Positions 1 through 8,341 of a DNA stretch of 64,000 nt are shown here, piece by piece. A model generated the notes under the pieces. That model was not told where the DNA came from and did no database searches. It was given only the letters and a program-made list of their open reading frames with translations. Both the position numbers and the translations under genes were made by a program. Origin of the DNA: Desulfovibrionales bacterium (GTDB taxonomy: Bacteria; Desulfobacterota; QYQD01); NCBI GenBank assembly GCA_028715605.1, contig JAQURM010000001.1, positions 488,001 to 552,000 on the forward strand, read 5' to 3'. Numbering within the stretch: position 1 is the stretch's first letter; the number at the start of each line of letters is the position of its first letter.

Positions 1-735
1 AATGTCCATATCCATACTGCGAAGCTGCCGGAAGGGATAAAAGATCTGGTCATTGCCCAGATTTCAGATGCCCATCTGGGAGTCATTATCGGTGAGGTTA
101 GGCTTAAAAAGATAACCGGGTTGCTTCGCAAGATTAATCCGGACATGATTGTTTCAACCGGCGATCTGGTAGATCAGGGGGTAGATAATATAGACCATTT
201 GGCGGGCGAGCTTAGGTCTTTGACCCCGCCCCTGGGTAAATATGCGGTAATGGGTAACCATGAGTTTTACGCCGGGGTGGGAAAGTCTTCTGAATTTATA
301 AAAAAGTCCGGATTTAGGTTATTGAGAGGAGAGCGCATTAATGTAGAGGGAATAATTAACATAGTCGGTATCGACGACCCGGCCGGCAGGCCTTTTGGGG
401 GCAAGGGAGAAACCGGGGCGGCGTCATTGGTGGCCCGGTGCGATCCGGGGTTATTCACACTTTTTCTCTTTCACCGTCCGCCTGATTCGGAAGATTACGT
501 AACTAATTTGCCCATAGACCTCCAACTATCCGGCCACACGCATGGCGGGCAGCTTTATCCATTTGGCTTTGTCACAAGGATTTTCTTTCCGCTCAAGACC
601 GGACTTTATGTGCTAAACGGCCGGAGGCTCTACGTTAGTCGTGGAGTCGGCACCTGGGGTCCGCCTCTTAGGTTCCTGACCCCACCGGAGATCGTGGTGG
701 TTAGATTGATCCGGGATCCTTTTCACCAAAAATAA
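1..735 (+). CDS. Calcineurin-like metallophosphoesterase, 5' end outside window
   Basis: The reading frame is open from base 1, so the start lies upstream and only the C-terminal ~244 residues are present. The metal-binding motifs appear in order: ISDAHLG (D-x-H), STGDLVD (GD), MGNHEFY (GNHE), a HRPPD histidine, and LSGHTHGGQL (GHTH). This is the complete di-metal site of the YkuE/YaeI-like branch of the family, whose members are often membrane-anchored by an N-terminal helix that would lie outside this window. The substrate cannot be told from sequence. The 3' end overlaps the convergent AMMECR1 gene by 35 bases. Confidence 0.9.
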   Translation, partial: NVHIHTAKLPEGIKDLVIAQISDAHLGVIIGEVRLKKITGLLRKINPDMIVSTGDLVDQGVDNIDHLAGELRSLTPPLGKYAVMGNHEFYAGVGKSSEFIKKSGFRLLRGERINVEGIINIVGIDDPAGRPFGGKGETGAASLVARCDPGLFTLFLFHRPPDSEDYVTNLPIDLQLSGHTHGGQLYPFGFVTRIFFPLKTGLYVLNGRRLYVSRGVGTWGPPLRFLTPPEIVVVRLIRDPFHQK

Positions 736-1267
736 GGGCAGTGAATACGTATATCTCGGCCCCGCTGCGCCAGCAATCCCCATCCAGACCGGCCTTGTAA
801 CAGGTATGTTCGAGGAAGGTAATTTTATCCCACTTCTGTTCGGTAGCCACCTGGGGGAGTAAAACACCGCGATTAAACCCTCTGATAATATAGAGTCCAT
901 GCTTTCCTACTTCTATTTGGTCGATATTATCGATCTTTCTTAGAGGCGATAGCACCGATATCTCGATGTCGATACCAGGGAGTTCGTCGGCCGTAAGCGG
1001 CGCAAACCGCGGATCCTTAACGGCAGCAGAATAGGCCATTTCACGCACTGTTTGATGAAGTGGTTGAGCGGAAGAAAATATGCCGATACAACCCCGAAGG
1101 CGCCCCTGTTTATGGAGGGTGACAAATGCCCCGTGAGGGGCATGGAGCTCCCCGCCGGCGGGCGGGGCTGTCTTTTCTCCGGCGCCCATCAGGTTTTTTG
1201 TGATCTCTTCCCTCGCTACCTGGAGGAGAATCCTCTTTTCTTCCGGGGTCAGGCTGAACTCTTTCAT
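701..1267 (-). CDS. AMMECR1-domain protein (AmmeMemoRadiSam system protein A)
   Basis: A 188-residue protein with the AMMECR1 signature LRGCIG at residues 57-62. Further family blocks are AVKDPRFAPL, DIEISVLSP and GHN-type GLYIIRGFNRGVLLPQVA. The family often sits with a Memo-like protein and a radical-SAM protein; neither is in this window. Its biochemical role is not established. I start at the ATG at 1267, before MKEFSLTPEE, with GAAGG nearby. An upstream in-frame ATG at 1351 would only add residues encoded by an intergenic repeat. The 3' end overlaps the preceding phosphoesterase gene convergently. Confidence 0.85.
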   Translation of the reverse strand: MKEFSLTPEEKRILLQVAREEITKNLMGAGEKTAPPAGGELHAPHGAFVTLHKQGRLRGCIGIFSSAQPLHQTVREMAYSAAVKDPRFAPLTADELPGIDIEISVLSPLRKIDNIDQIEVGKHGLYIIRGFNRGVLLPQVATEQKWDKITFLEHTCYKAGLDGDCWRSGAEIYVFTALIFGEKDPGSI

Positions 1268-1284
1268 TCCCAAAATACCTTCAC

Positions 1285-1350
1285 CGCTCGTGCCAAAGGC
1301 AGATTCGCCGTGGCGAAAAAGGCGCAAAGCACGCAGAGAAAAAATTTTCA
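1285..1350. repeat. Dispersed 'cgcaaagaacgcagagaaa' repeat
   Basis: A purine-rich repeat (GGCGCAAAGCACGCAGAGAA core). Related copies occur near 5451-5480, 14341-14372, 18953-18982, 19188-19222 and 20818-20855. All are intergenic, in either orientation. Confidence 0.6.
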
Positions 1351-1469
1351 AAGTTTAGAGAGGCTCTTATTATACATCAATCAGGATAAAATTGGGCTCT
1401 TTTTTGTAGTTGCCACACCACGATAATTTTATTAAAGTCATTTTGGTTTCTGCGAGGCTGGATTTAGCC

Positions 1470-2042
1470 ATGCGCCACTTTTTGCTGATTATTTTAACAT
1501 GTATAATTTTTAGCACATCGGGCTGTATGACTACGGCCTATCGGTTGGCAACAGACGAACGAACGGTTTGTTGTTGTGTCGATGATACGGTCATTGCAAC
1601 CAGGATACGCAAGAGCTTCATCAATGACCCTATACTAAGTGTCTTTGACATCAAGGTCATGGTTCACAAGGGGCATGTGGTCTTAGCCGGAATTATTAAA
1701 CCCGGCCCCCAGGTTAAACGCGCTGTTTTTCTGGCGCGGAGAGCGCCTGGGGTGCGTGAGGTGAAAACTTATTTTTTGTCCGGACGTAAACCGGGGCATT
1801 CCCTTAATGGCTTTATTGACGATTGCCTGATTACGAGCCGGATCAATACGAAGCTTATCGGTGATCCTAATCTCCGGGTTTTTCAGATAGATGTGTATAC
1901 GGTTTGCGGGCATGTGGTTATGGCGGGGATAGTAAACAGCAAAGAACGCGCCGGTCTGGCTATAAAATATGCTTATGGAGTCTCGGGGGTGCGCAAAGTC
2001 CAGTCTTTTATCATGGTCGGTAAAGGAGACAGCCTTTTTTAG
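1470..2042 (+). CDS. Lipoprotein with two BON domains
   Basis: A 190-residue protein. The N-terminus MRHFLLIILTCIIFSTSGC is a lipoprotein signal with candidate acylated Cys19; the residue at -3 is Thr, so the lipobox is slightly atypical. Two BON domains follow, at roughly residues 38-105 and 112-180. Each begins DDxxIxxRIxxxxIxDP and contains a HVVxAGIV/I turn. BON proteins bind phospholipid or stabilise the envelope; the best known is the outer-membrane-tethered DolP/OsmY group. I prefer ATG 1470 over an upstream ATG at 1410 because it places the signal peptide at the N-terminus. It stands alone between repeats. Confidence 0.85.
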   Translation: MRHFLLIILTCIIFSTSGCMTTAYRLATDERTVCCCVDDTVIATRIRKSFINDPILSVFDIKVMVHKGHVVLAGIIKPGPQVKRAVFLARRAPGVREVKTYFLSGRKPGHSLNGFIDDCLITSRINTKLIGDPNLRVFQIDVYTVCGHVVMAGIVNSKERAGLAIKYAYGVSGVRKVQSFIMVGKGDSLF

Positions 2043-2044
2043 AT

Positions 2045-2290
2045 AGCCTTCAGCGCTCAGCTATCAGCATTCAGCTTTCCGTTATGAGTTATGAGCCATC
2101 AGCCGTGAACTATCCGCAAACGTCACACCGGTGAAAACCGGTGTCCAGAAGGGCTGTAACTGCTTGAAAGGACTGAATTCCGGCATTCGCCGGAATGACG
2201 GGAAACGATATTTTTCGACTTTTTACGAGACCATCTCTATTAATACGTTATTGTTTCTCTGTGTGCTCTGTGGTTAATCTTTTGACAAAA
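2045..2290. repeat. Cluster of short intergenic repeats before purB
   Basis: Three units lie in tandem. The first (2048-2110) is the 'cagctatcagcattcagc' type. The second (about 2122-2213) has two small hairpins: one made of CACCGGTGAAAACCGGTG, and one made of TTCCGGCATTCGCCGGAA. This unit reappears in reverse orientation at 19062-19142. The third (2216-2240) is CGACTTTTTACGAGACCATC, resembling the outer ends of the large inverted repeat at 18927-19244. No gene is supported here. Confidence 0.6.
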
Positions 2291-2315
2291 TGGCTCTGGA
2301 TGGAGGGAAGATGAG

Positions 2316-3608
2316 ATGATCGAACGGTACACACGGCCGGAAATGGCCCGTATATGGTCGCTGGAAAATAAATACCGCACCTGGTTAAGGGTGGAGATAT
2401 TGGCCTGCGAGGCCTGGTCCAAACTGGGGGTTATCCCTAAGGAGGCCTTGCAGGTAATAAAGAAGAAGGCATCTTTTTCTGTATCCCGCATAGACGAGAT
2501 AGAAAAAGAAACGAGGCATGATGTCATAGCCTTTTTGACCAACGTGGCTGAGAACGTCGGGCCGGAGGCCCGGTTTATCCACTGGGGGCTGACCTCATCG
2601 GATATCCTGGATACGAGTATGGCCCTTCTTCTCAAAGAGGCGGCAGACCTTATTATCGAGGATGTGCATAAGCTGCTCTCGGTTATCAAGAGGCGGGCCC
2701 TGGAACACAAGGACACGGTTATGATCGGCCGGTCGCACGGCATCCATGCCGAGCCCATTACTTTCGGCCTGAAGCTGGCCATCTGGCATGATGAGATGCG
2801 GCGCAACCTGGCCCGCTTAAAGGAGGCCAGAGAGACCATTGCCTGCGGGAAGCTTTCCGGCGCAGTGGGCACTTTTGCCAATATTGACCCGGGGGTAGAG
2901 GCCTATGTCTGCAAGAAGTCCGGTCTCAAACCGGCCCCGGCTTCGTCACAGATTATCCAGCGTGATCGCTACGCCCACTTCTTTAACACCCTGGCCGTCC
3001 TGGCCGGTTCTTTAGAAAAGATCGCGGTTGAGATCAGGCATCTTCAGAGGACAGAGGTTCTGGAAGCCGAGGAATATTTTAGCGCCGGACAAAAAGGCTC
3101 TTCGGCTATGCCCCATAAACGCAACCCTATCAATTCTGAAAACATCTGCGGGTTGGCGCGATTGGTGCGTTCCTATGCCGTAGCCGCTATGGAGAATATC
3201 CCTCTCTGGCATGAGCGAGATATAAGCCATTCCTCAGTGGAGCGGGTTATTGCCCCGGATGCCACTATACTGGTTGATTTTATGCTGCATCGCGCTACAA
3301 ATCTCCTCGATCGTTTGGTCGTTTATCCCGAACGGATGGCGGAGAACCTGCGGAAGACGGGCGGACTGATATTTTCGCAGCAGGTCCTTCTCCTTTTGAC
3401 GCAAAAGGGGGTAAGCCGGGAAGAGGCATACCGTATAGTGCAAAGAAATGCCATGCAGGCCTGGGAAAGGGGAGGGGACTTCAAGAAACTCCTTCTGAAG
3501 GATAAAGATTTGGCGCGTTATATAAGCAGAGCAGAACTTGAGCAGACTTTTGATCTCAGGCATCATCTGAAACACGTGGATACTATATTCAAGCGGGTGT
3601 TTGGGTAG
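2316..3608 (+). CDS. purB: Adenylosuccinate lyase
   Basis: A 430-residue member of the fumarase/aspartase superfamily. It cleaves SAICAR in de novo purine synthesis and adenylosuccinate in AMP synthesis, releasing fumarate. The family signature GSSAMPHKRNP is at residues 261-271 and carries the catalytic flexible loop. TSSDILDT (93-100) and GRSHG (139-143, catalytic His) are also present. Length is normal. The ATG at 2316 follows GGAGGGAAG at good spacing; an ATG five bases upstream hits a stop at once. It forms no tight operon: both sides are repeat-filled gaps. Confidence 0.97.
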   Translation: MIERYTRPEMARIWSLENKYRTWLRVEILACEAWSKLGVIPKEALQVIKKKASFSVSRIDEIEKETRHDVIAFLTNVAENVGPEARFIHWGLTSSDILDTSMALLLKEAADLIIEDVHKLLSVIKRRALEHKDTVMIGRSHGIHAEPITFGLKLAIWHDEMRRNLARLKEARETIACGKLSGAVGTFANIDPGVEAYVCKKSGLKPAPASSQIIQRDRYAHFFNTLAVLAGSLEKIAVEIRHLQRTEVLEAEEYFSAGQKGSSAMPHKRNPINSENICGLARLVRSYAVAAMENIPLWHERDISHSSVERVIAPDATILVDFMLHRATNLLDRLVVYPERMAENLRKTGGLIFSQQVLLLLTQKGVSREEAYRIVQRNAMQAWERGGDFKKLLLKDKDLARYISRAELEQTFDLRHHLKHVDTIFKRVFG

Positions 3609-3694
3609 AGTATTTGGACGCAGATGAACGCAGATTGCCAAGATTTTAAATATAGAAAATAAGTATCAGTTTAGCTGTTTGAAAAAGTATTCTT

Positions 3695-3771
3695 AAATCC
3701 CTCCCAACCTCCCTTTTTCAAAGGAAGGAGAAAGACTTCCCCCTTTGGAAAAGGGGGATTGAGGGGGATTT
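3695..3771. repeat. C-tract/G-tract dyad repeat (CCCCCTTT...AAAGGGGG family)
   Basis: Starts AAATCCCTCCC and ends GGGGGATTTT, with an inner CCCCCTTTGGAAAAGGGGG dyad. Other copies lie at 4447-4493, 11291-11328, 28014-28117, 31024-31098, 34867-34982 and 53213-53288, with a related block at 18360-18475. It is followed by AAAGCCTAAAGTGTTACGA, which has relatives near 14138-14160. Confidence 0.75.
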
Positions 3772-3888
3772 TAGTTCTTATAACGCCTTGTTTAGGCATA
3801 TTTTTCAAAAGCCTAAAGTGTTACGAGAATAATTTTCTGCGAATATCAGCGAAAATCTGCGTCCTATTTAACCTGTTAGGAGAAACAC

Positions 3889-4443
3889 ATGGATAGTGAA
3901 AAAGAGCGCCTTAAGGCCATCCTGGTTGAAAAATCTTACCAAAAACGGAAAGTTGTCCTTACTTCCGGCCGGGAGAGTGATTTTTATATAGACTGCAAGC
4001 AGACTACGCTTTCGGCGGAAGGGGCTTATTTAGTGGGAAAGATGATGTTTGAACGTATCCGTAAGGCCCCGGTGAAGGTCCAGGGCGTGGCGGGAATGAC
4101 CTTGGGCGCTGATCCAATGGTTGCGGCCATAGCCGTGGCCAGTTATATGGCCGGGGATCCCATCCATGCCCTTATCATCCGCAAGGAACCCAAGAGGCAT
4201 GGAACGGCTTCCTGGATTGAGGGTAAAAATAACTTACCAGTAGGGGCCGCAGTGACTATAGTGGAAGACGTGGTAACGACCGGCGGCACACTCCTTAAGG
4301 CCATAGAGAGGGCCGAGGCGGAGGGATTCAAGGTTGTCCAGGTATTGGCCCTGGTTGATCGTAACGAAGGTGGAAGGGAATTACTTAAAGAGAAAGGCTA
4401 TGATCTTGAAGCTGTTTTTACGCGTGAGGATTTAACTAAATAG
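3889..4443 (+). CDS. pyrE: Orotate phosphoribosyltransferase
   Basis: A 184-residue cytosolic enzyme that joins orotate and PRPP to give OMP in pyrimidine synthesis. The PRPP-binding motif TIVEDVVTTGGTL spans residues 123-135. DFYIDCKQTTL (31-41) and the flexible-loop RKEPKRHGT (98-106) with its conserved lysines are intact. The ATG follows TTAGGAGAAACAC. Other pyrimidine genes in the window (pyrK, pyrD, carB) are far away, so the pathway is dispersed here. A dyad repeat follows the stop codon almost at once. Confidence 0.96.
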   Translation: MDSEKERLKAILVEKSYQKRKVVLTSGRESDFYIDCKQTTLSAEGAYLVGKMMFERIRKAPVKVQGVAGMTLGADPMVAAIAVASYMAGDPIHALIIRKEPKRHGTASWIEGKNNLPVGAAVTIVEDVVTTGGTLLKAIERAEAEGFKVVQVLALVDRNEGGRELLKEKGYDLEAVFTREDLTK

Positions 4444-4446
4444 TAC

Positions 4447-4493
4447 AAATCCCCCTGTATCCCCCTTTAGCAAAGGGGGGCAGGGGGGATTTT
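4447..4493. repeat. C-tract/G-tract dyad repeat
   Basis: A compact 47-base copy: AAATCCCCCTGTATCCCCC, a short loop, then AAAGGGGGG and CAGGGGGGATTTT. It lies three bases after the pyrE stop. In RNA it could fold as a G/C hairpin ending in U residues, so it may double as the pyrE terminator. Confidence 0.75.
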
Positions 4494-4531
4494 CAGATGA
4501 AAATGCAGGAAATAGCTGAGGAGGACGACGG

Positions 4532-4783
4532 ATGCCAATTTATGAATTTCGCTGTCTGGATTGCCAGCATATCTTTGAGCTCCTGGCGTTAAATAAAGAG
4601 GACCGGATTGAAGCCAAGTGTCCCAAATGCGGATGTGATTCCTTCGAGCGAGTTATGAGCCGCTCTAATTATACTATGGGCGGCGGCCGGTCTGGAGCAG
4701 GTTCCAGTGGTACGAGCGTGAGTAACCGTTCTTGCGCGGGAGGCAGTTGCACGACTATCGACATTCCTGGACCATCCAAATAG
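4532..4783 (+). CDS. FmdB-type zinc-ribbon protein
   Basis: An 83-residue protein starting MPIYEFRCLDCQHIFE, the family hallmark. The first zinc knuckle is CLDC (8-11) and the second CPKC near residue 31. The tail is rich in Gly and Ser with two extra cysteines, as in many homologues. Named after a formamidase-operon regulator, but the real role of this widespread family is unknown. The start follows GAGGAGGACGACGG. It is a single gene between pyrE and a convergent response regulator. Confidence 0.88.
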   Translation: MPIYEFRCLDCQHIFELLALNKEDRIEAKCPKCGCDSFERVMSRSNYTMGGGRSGAGSSGTSVSNRSCAGGSCTTIDIPGPSK

Positions 4784-4834
4784 CTTGCGGAGGTCAAATC
4801 TAGATAACAGATGGCGGGTGGGTCTAGGTGTTCT

Positions 4835-5422
4835 CTATTCCTTTCGATCCGGTTGCATACCCAAGGTATCTGCAAAATATTTATTCATATCATCTTCGAT
4901 CGATTCGGAAAAATATTCCTCCGGCAATACAAAAACATCTTCTGCCGCGTCTTTGGTTATACCCGGATGGCGTCTTTCCAGGTCCTGGATCAGGCGGTCC
5001 TGCTCTTTCAACCGGCACATCATTTTGTGCGCCGCACGTAAGAAATCAAAATGTTTGAGGGTCTGACGGATGGAGACCTTTACCTCCTCATTATCCCAGG
5101 GTTTGGTAAAAAACCGGTAAACCTCGCCCTCGTTGATGGCCCTGAGGACCGTCGGGGTATCGCTCTGCCCGGTAAGAATAATACGGGCCACGGCCGGGTA
5201 TTTTTCCTTGACTGTCTTCAACAGCTCAAACCCATTCATTCCAGGCATCCCGAGGTCGGAAATGATCAGATCGACCGGCGCGGTCTCCAAAATGTCTAGG
5301 GCCTCTACGGCGCTGCCTGCGGTGACTAGCGCATATTCCTCATTGCGCAAGGTCCTTTCCAGGCTCCTCAGTACGTTGGCCTCATCATCTACAAGCAAAA
5401 CGGTATGCGCATAATTTCCCAT
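4835..5422 (-). CDS. Response regulator, REC domain with helical tail
   Basis: A 195-residue protein starting MGNYAHTVLLVDDE. It has the acidic pair, the phospho-acceptor Asp in DLIISDLGMPGMNG, the Thr of IILTGQSD, and Lys in FFTKPWDNEEV. The KPW pattern matches regulators that usually pair with HD-GYP or cyclic-di-GMP outputs. After residue ~125 a predicted helix follows, with no recognisable output domain. Upstream M at 5452 would add only repeat-derived residues. It is divergent from the histidine kinase at 5771, so the two may form a signalling pair. Confidence 0.9.
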   Translation of the reverse strand: MGNYAHTVLLVDDEANVLRSLERTLRNEEYALVTAGSAVEALDILETAPVDLIISDLGMPGMNGFELLKTVKEKYPAVARIILTGQSDTPTVLRAINEGEVYRFFTKPWDNEEVKVSIRQTLKHFDFLRAAHKMMCRLKEQDRLIQDLERRHPGITKDAAEDVFVLPEEYFSESIEDDMNKYFADTLGMQPDRKE

Positions 5423-5449
5423 CGGGCACTTCCGTATTGTCAAAAATTT

Positions 5450-5582
5450 CACCGCAGAGACGCAAAGAACGCAAAGAAAGCATACAGAAGTCAGGAGTCA
5501 GAATGCCTCGATTCTTTCATCTTTCTTCTGTTTTCCGACTTTGATCCCCTGTATTCTGACTCCCGTCTCCTGTCTTCCATTT
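5450..5582. repeat. Inverted repeat between divergent signalling genes
   Basis: A 'caccgcagagacgcaaagaac' repeat (5451-5478) adjoins an imperfect inverted repeat. Its left arm is around 5484-5505 (GAAGTCAGGAGTCAGAATG) and its right arm around 5552-5578 (ATTCTGACTCCCGTCTCCTG). The CTCCTGACTCCTGTCTTC type also occurs at 18126-18147. The rest of 5583-5770 is AT-rich and holds no gene; promoters for both flanking genes should lie here but I cannot pin them. Confidence 0.6.
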
Positions 5583-5770
5583 TCGGAGTAAGGACATAAA
5601 AACTTTAATAAACTGGCTGGTCGCAATAAAAAATATAATGAACGAAATAGGATGCTTTGCTCGTTTATCTCTTTTAATGGATTATTTTTTTAGGCCGATA
5701 TGAATTTAAGAAGCAGGTAAAGTTGTGACGTGACGACATAGCGCCGCTATAATCTTTCGGGGAATATAAG

Positions 5771-7435
5771 ATGAAGAAAGAAGGCAAAAAAATTTTATAT
5801 CTGTCGGATAAAACGGCATGGGTCGCTATAGGATTAGGGCTATCCTTCTGGTTCGTTGAAGCCGCTATCCATTCTTTTATATTACACGAGGGCACTCTTA
5901 TCCGGCATCTATTCAGCCCAGCAGCACATGAAGCCTGGATGCGCAGCGCAGTCACGTTTATATTCATTATATTTGGTGTCTATGCCCAACTCCTTTTCAA
6001 CGCTCGCAAAAAGTTAGAAGGGGAACTGTGCCAACGTGAACAGTTTTTATCCGGCGTATTTGAAAGCATTCAGGATGGCATCAGCGTCCTTCACCCTGAC
6101 CTGACCATCCAATATGTCAATGGCGTGATGAAAAGATGGTACGATCAAAATCTCCCACTCTCGGGCAAGAAGTGTTATGAAGCTTATCATAACCGTGGTA
6201 CGTCATGTGAATCCTGTCCGGCTCTGCGTTCCCTAACGTCCGGTCAATTGGAGTATAACATCGTACCCGGACTCCCGGGTAGCCCCGTTGAATATCTGGA
6301 GCTTTTCACCTATCCGATTAAAGCCCCCGATTCAGATAGACTTACCGGTGTGGTTGAGTTTGTCCGTGATATCACCATGCGCAAACATGCGGAGGAGAAA
6401 TTAAAGAAATACCAGACCGGGCTTGAGAAACTGGTCAAAGAGCGCACCGCTGAACTAATAGCGACTAACGAAGAACTTCAACAGGAACTTGCTGAACGCA
6501 GGCAGATGGAAGAAGAATTATTACAGATTAAAATAAACCTGGAGGAGGCAAATCAGCAACTCAAACAGAATCAGGCCCAACTGGTGCAATCGGAGAAGAT
6601 GGCCTCCATCGGTCAACTGGCCGCCGGTGTGGCCCATGAGATCAACAACCCGGTGGGATTCATCAACAGCAATCTGACCACCTTGGATGAGTACCGGCGG
6701 GACCTGACCACACTCATCAATAATTACCTGGAACTCGAACAGTTGGCGGACAGGGATCCGGCGCTATCCAATAACCATGACCTAGCAGGCGCTTTAGAGG
6801 CCATCCGAAACCTGAAAGAGAAAATGGACCTGGACTTTATCCTCGGCGACTTTGATAAGGTCATCAGCGAATCCCGTGAGGGAGCGGATCGGATCAAGAA
6901 GATTGTGCAGGATTTAAAGGACTTTTCGCACGTGGACAAGGCCGATCTGAACTGGGCGGATTTAAATAAGGGTATGGAGAGCACCTTAAACATCGTCTGG
7001 AATGAACTTAAATACAATGCTAAGGTGACAAAAGACTACGGCGATATACCGGAAGTTTACTGCTACCCCCAGCAGATCAATCAGGTCGTTATGAACATCC
7101 TGGTAAATGCTGCCCATGCCATTGAGGATAAGGGTGAGATAAAGATAAGCACGGCATATATTGATGGCGCTGAGCCGATGGTGGAAATCCGGATAAGTGA
7201 TACGGGGAAAGGTATCCCGCCGGAGAACTTGCCTAAGATATTCGATCCTTTTTTTACCACCAAACCGGTGGGAAAAGGGACGGGGCTTGGTCTTAGTATG
7301 GCGTACAGCATTATCAAAAAACACGATGGAGAGATTAAGGTAGAAAGCGAGGTAGGCAAAGGAACCACCTTTGTCATTGAACTGCCAGTAAATGGACCGA
7401 GGACAAAAGAAGGCGATACTTCGGATACTGGTTAG
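5771..7435 (+). CDS. Membrane sensor histidine kinase with PAS domain
   Basis: A 554-residue kinase. Two membrane segments (about 15-40 and 57-76) flank a short outside loop. A PAS domain (about 95-200) contains extra cysteines (CYEAYHNRGTSCESCPALR), a pattern that may bind a metal or sense redox. A long coiled coil runs from ~205 to 275. The H-box GQLAAGVAHEINNPVG carries the phospho-acceptor His289, followed by an ATPase domain with DTGKGIPPENL and GKGTGLGLS. It heads a run with two response regulators only 18 and ~50 bases apart, which are its likely partners. Confidence 0.93.
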   Translation: MKKEGKKILYLSDKTAWVAIGLGLSFWFVEAAIHSFILHEGTLIRHLFSPAAHEAWMRSAVTFIFIIFGVYAQLLFNARKKLEGELCQREQFLSGVFESIQDGISVLHPDLTIQYVNGVMKRWYDQNLPLSGKKCYEAYHNRGTSCESCPALRSLTSGQLEYNIVPGLPGSPVEYLELFTYPIKAPDSDRLTGVVEFVRDITMRKHAEEKLKKYQTGLEKLVKERTAELIATNEELQQELAERRQMEEELLQIKINLEEANQQLKQNQAQLVQSEKMASIGQLAAGVAHEINNPVGFINSNLTTLDEYRRDLTTLINNYLELEQLADRDPALSNNHDLAGALEAIRNLKEKMDLDFILGDFDKVISESREGADRIKKIVQDLKDFSHVDKADLNWADLNKGMESTLNIVWNELKYNAKVTKDYGDIPEVYCYPQQINQVVMNILVNAAHAIEDKGEIKISTAYIDGAEPMVEIRISDTGKGIPPENLPKIFDPFFTTKPVGKGTGLGLSMAYSIIKKHDGEIKVESEVGKGTTFVIELPVNGPRTKEGDTSDTG

Positions 7436-7453
7436 TGAAGGTAGGGGGTTAGC

Positions 7454-8290
7454 ATGGGAAACAGCACCATACTCATCGTAGATGACGAGGCCAATATCTT
7501 ACAGGCTCTGAAACGCGTCTTCCGCCGGGAGCCTTACCGGGTGCTTACGGCCTCCAGCGGCGCGGAGGGGGTCGAAATCCTGCAGAAAGAGCATATTGAC
7601 CTCATCATCTCTGACCAGAGGATGCCGGAGATGGATGGAACACAGTTTCTGGCCAGGGCCAAGGAACTGTATCCAGAGACGATTCGTATCATCCTGAGTG
7701 GATACACAGACGTCAATTCCATTACCGAGGCCATCAATGTCGGCAATGTTTATAAGTTCATTTTAAAGCCGTGGGAAGATGAGGCCCTAAGAACCACTAT
7801 TAGGGAATCCCTGGATATTGCGCGTCTGCAAAGGGAAAACAAGGCGCTGACCGAAACCATTAAGAAACAGAACGAAGATCTTAAGTATCTTAATAAGAAT
7901 CTGGGGAAAGAAGTGGAAAACAGGGTAGCCGAAATTAAATTGCAGAATGAGGCCCTGAAACTGGCCCGGGACATCCTGGAAAGTCTCCCTATAGCAGTGC
8001 TCGGTACGGATAACGAGGGGTCTATAGCCCTGGTAAATAGTCTGGCCCGGGGTTACTTTGAGCCGGAAGGCCAGGCACTCCTTGGTTCTAACTTAAGGCA
8101 TCATTTTGGCGAGGAACTGATAGGGATTATTACTTATGCCATAAATTTCGAAGAGCAGAAAGAGGGGCAATATAAACATAAAGATGGTAGCAGCTTTGAC
8201 GTGTACTGTATCCCGCTTTCCAGAGGTAATTTCGAAGTGCCCCGGTCTGGAACGGTGATTTCGTTTTTAAATCGGCCACGAAGTCACTAA
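7454..8290 (+). CDS. Response regulator with C-terminal PAS-like domain
   Basis: A 278-residue protein. The REC domain (5-120) has the acidic DDE triplet and Asp54 in LIISDQRMPEMDG, then FILKPWEDEALR. A coiled coil (about 125-170) links it to a PAS-like domain (about 172-278, beginning ARDILESLPIAVLGTDNEG). It has no DNA-binding domain, so it probably passes the signal on through protein contacts. It lies 18 bases after the kinase and ends just before the HD-GYP regulator. Confidence 0.9.
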   Translation: MGNSTILIVDDEANILQALKRVFRREPYRVLTASSGAEGVEILQKEHIDLIISDQRMPEMDGTQFLARAKELYPETIRIILSGYTDVNSITEAINVGNVYKFILKPWEDEALRTTIRESLDIARLQRENKALTETIKKQNEDLKYLNKNLGKEVENRVAEIKLQNEALKLARDILESLPIAVLGTDNEGSIALVNSLARGYFEPEGQALLGSNLRHHFGEELIGIITYAINFEEQKEGQYKHKDGSSFDVYCIPLSRGNFEVPRSGTVISFLNRPRSH

Positions 8291-8341
8291 GAAATGGTTG
8301 AGCGGTTAAATGGTTGAGTGGTTGAAAGGAAAGGATTCACG

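Noticed and set aside
4785-5414. Several open frames on the plus strand
   Set aside because: All are shadows of the response-regulator gene on the minus strand, which has complete receiver motifs.
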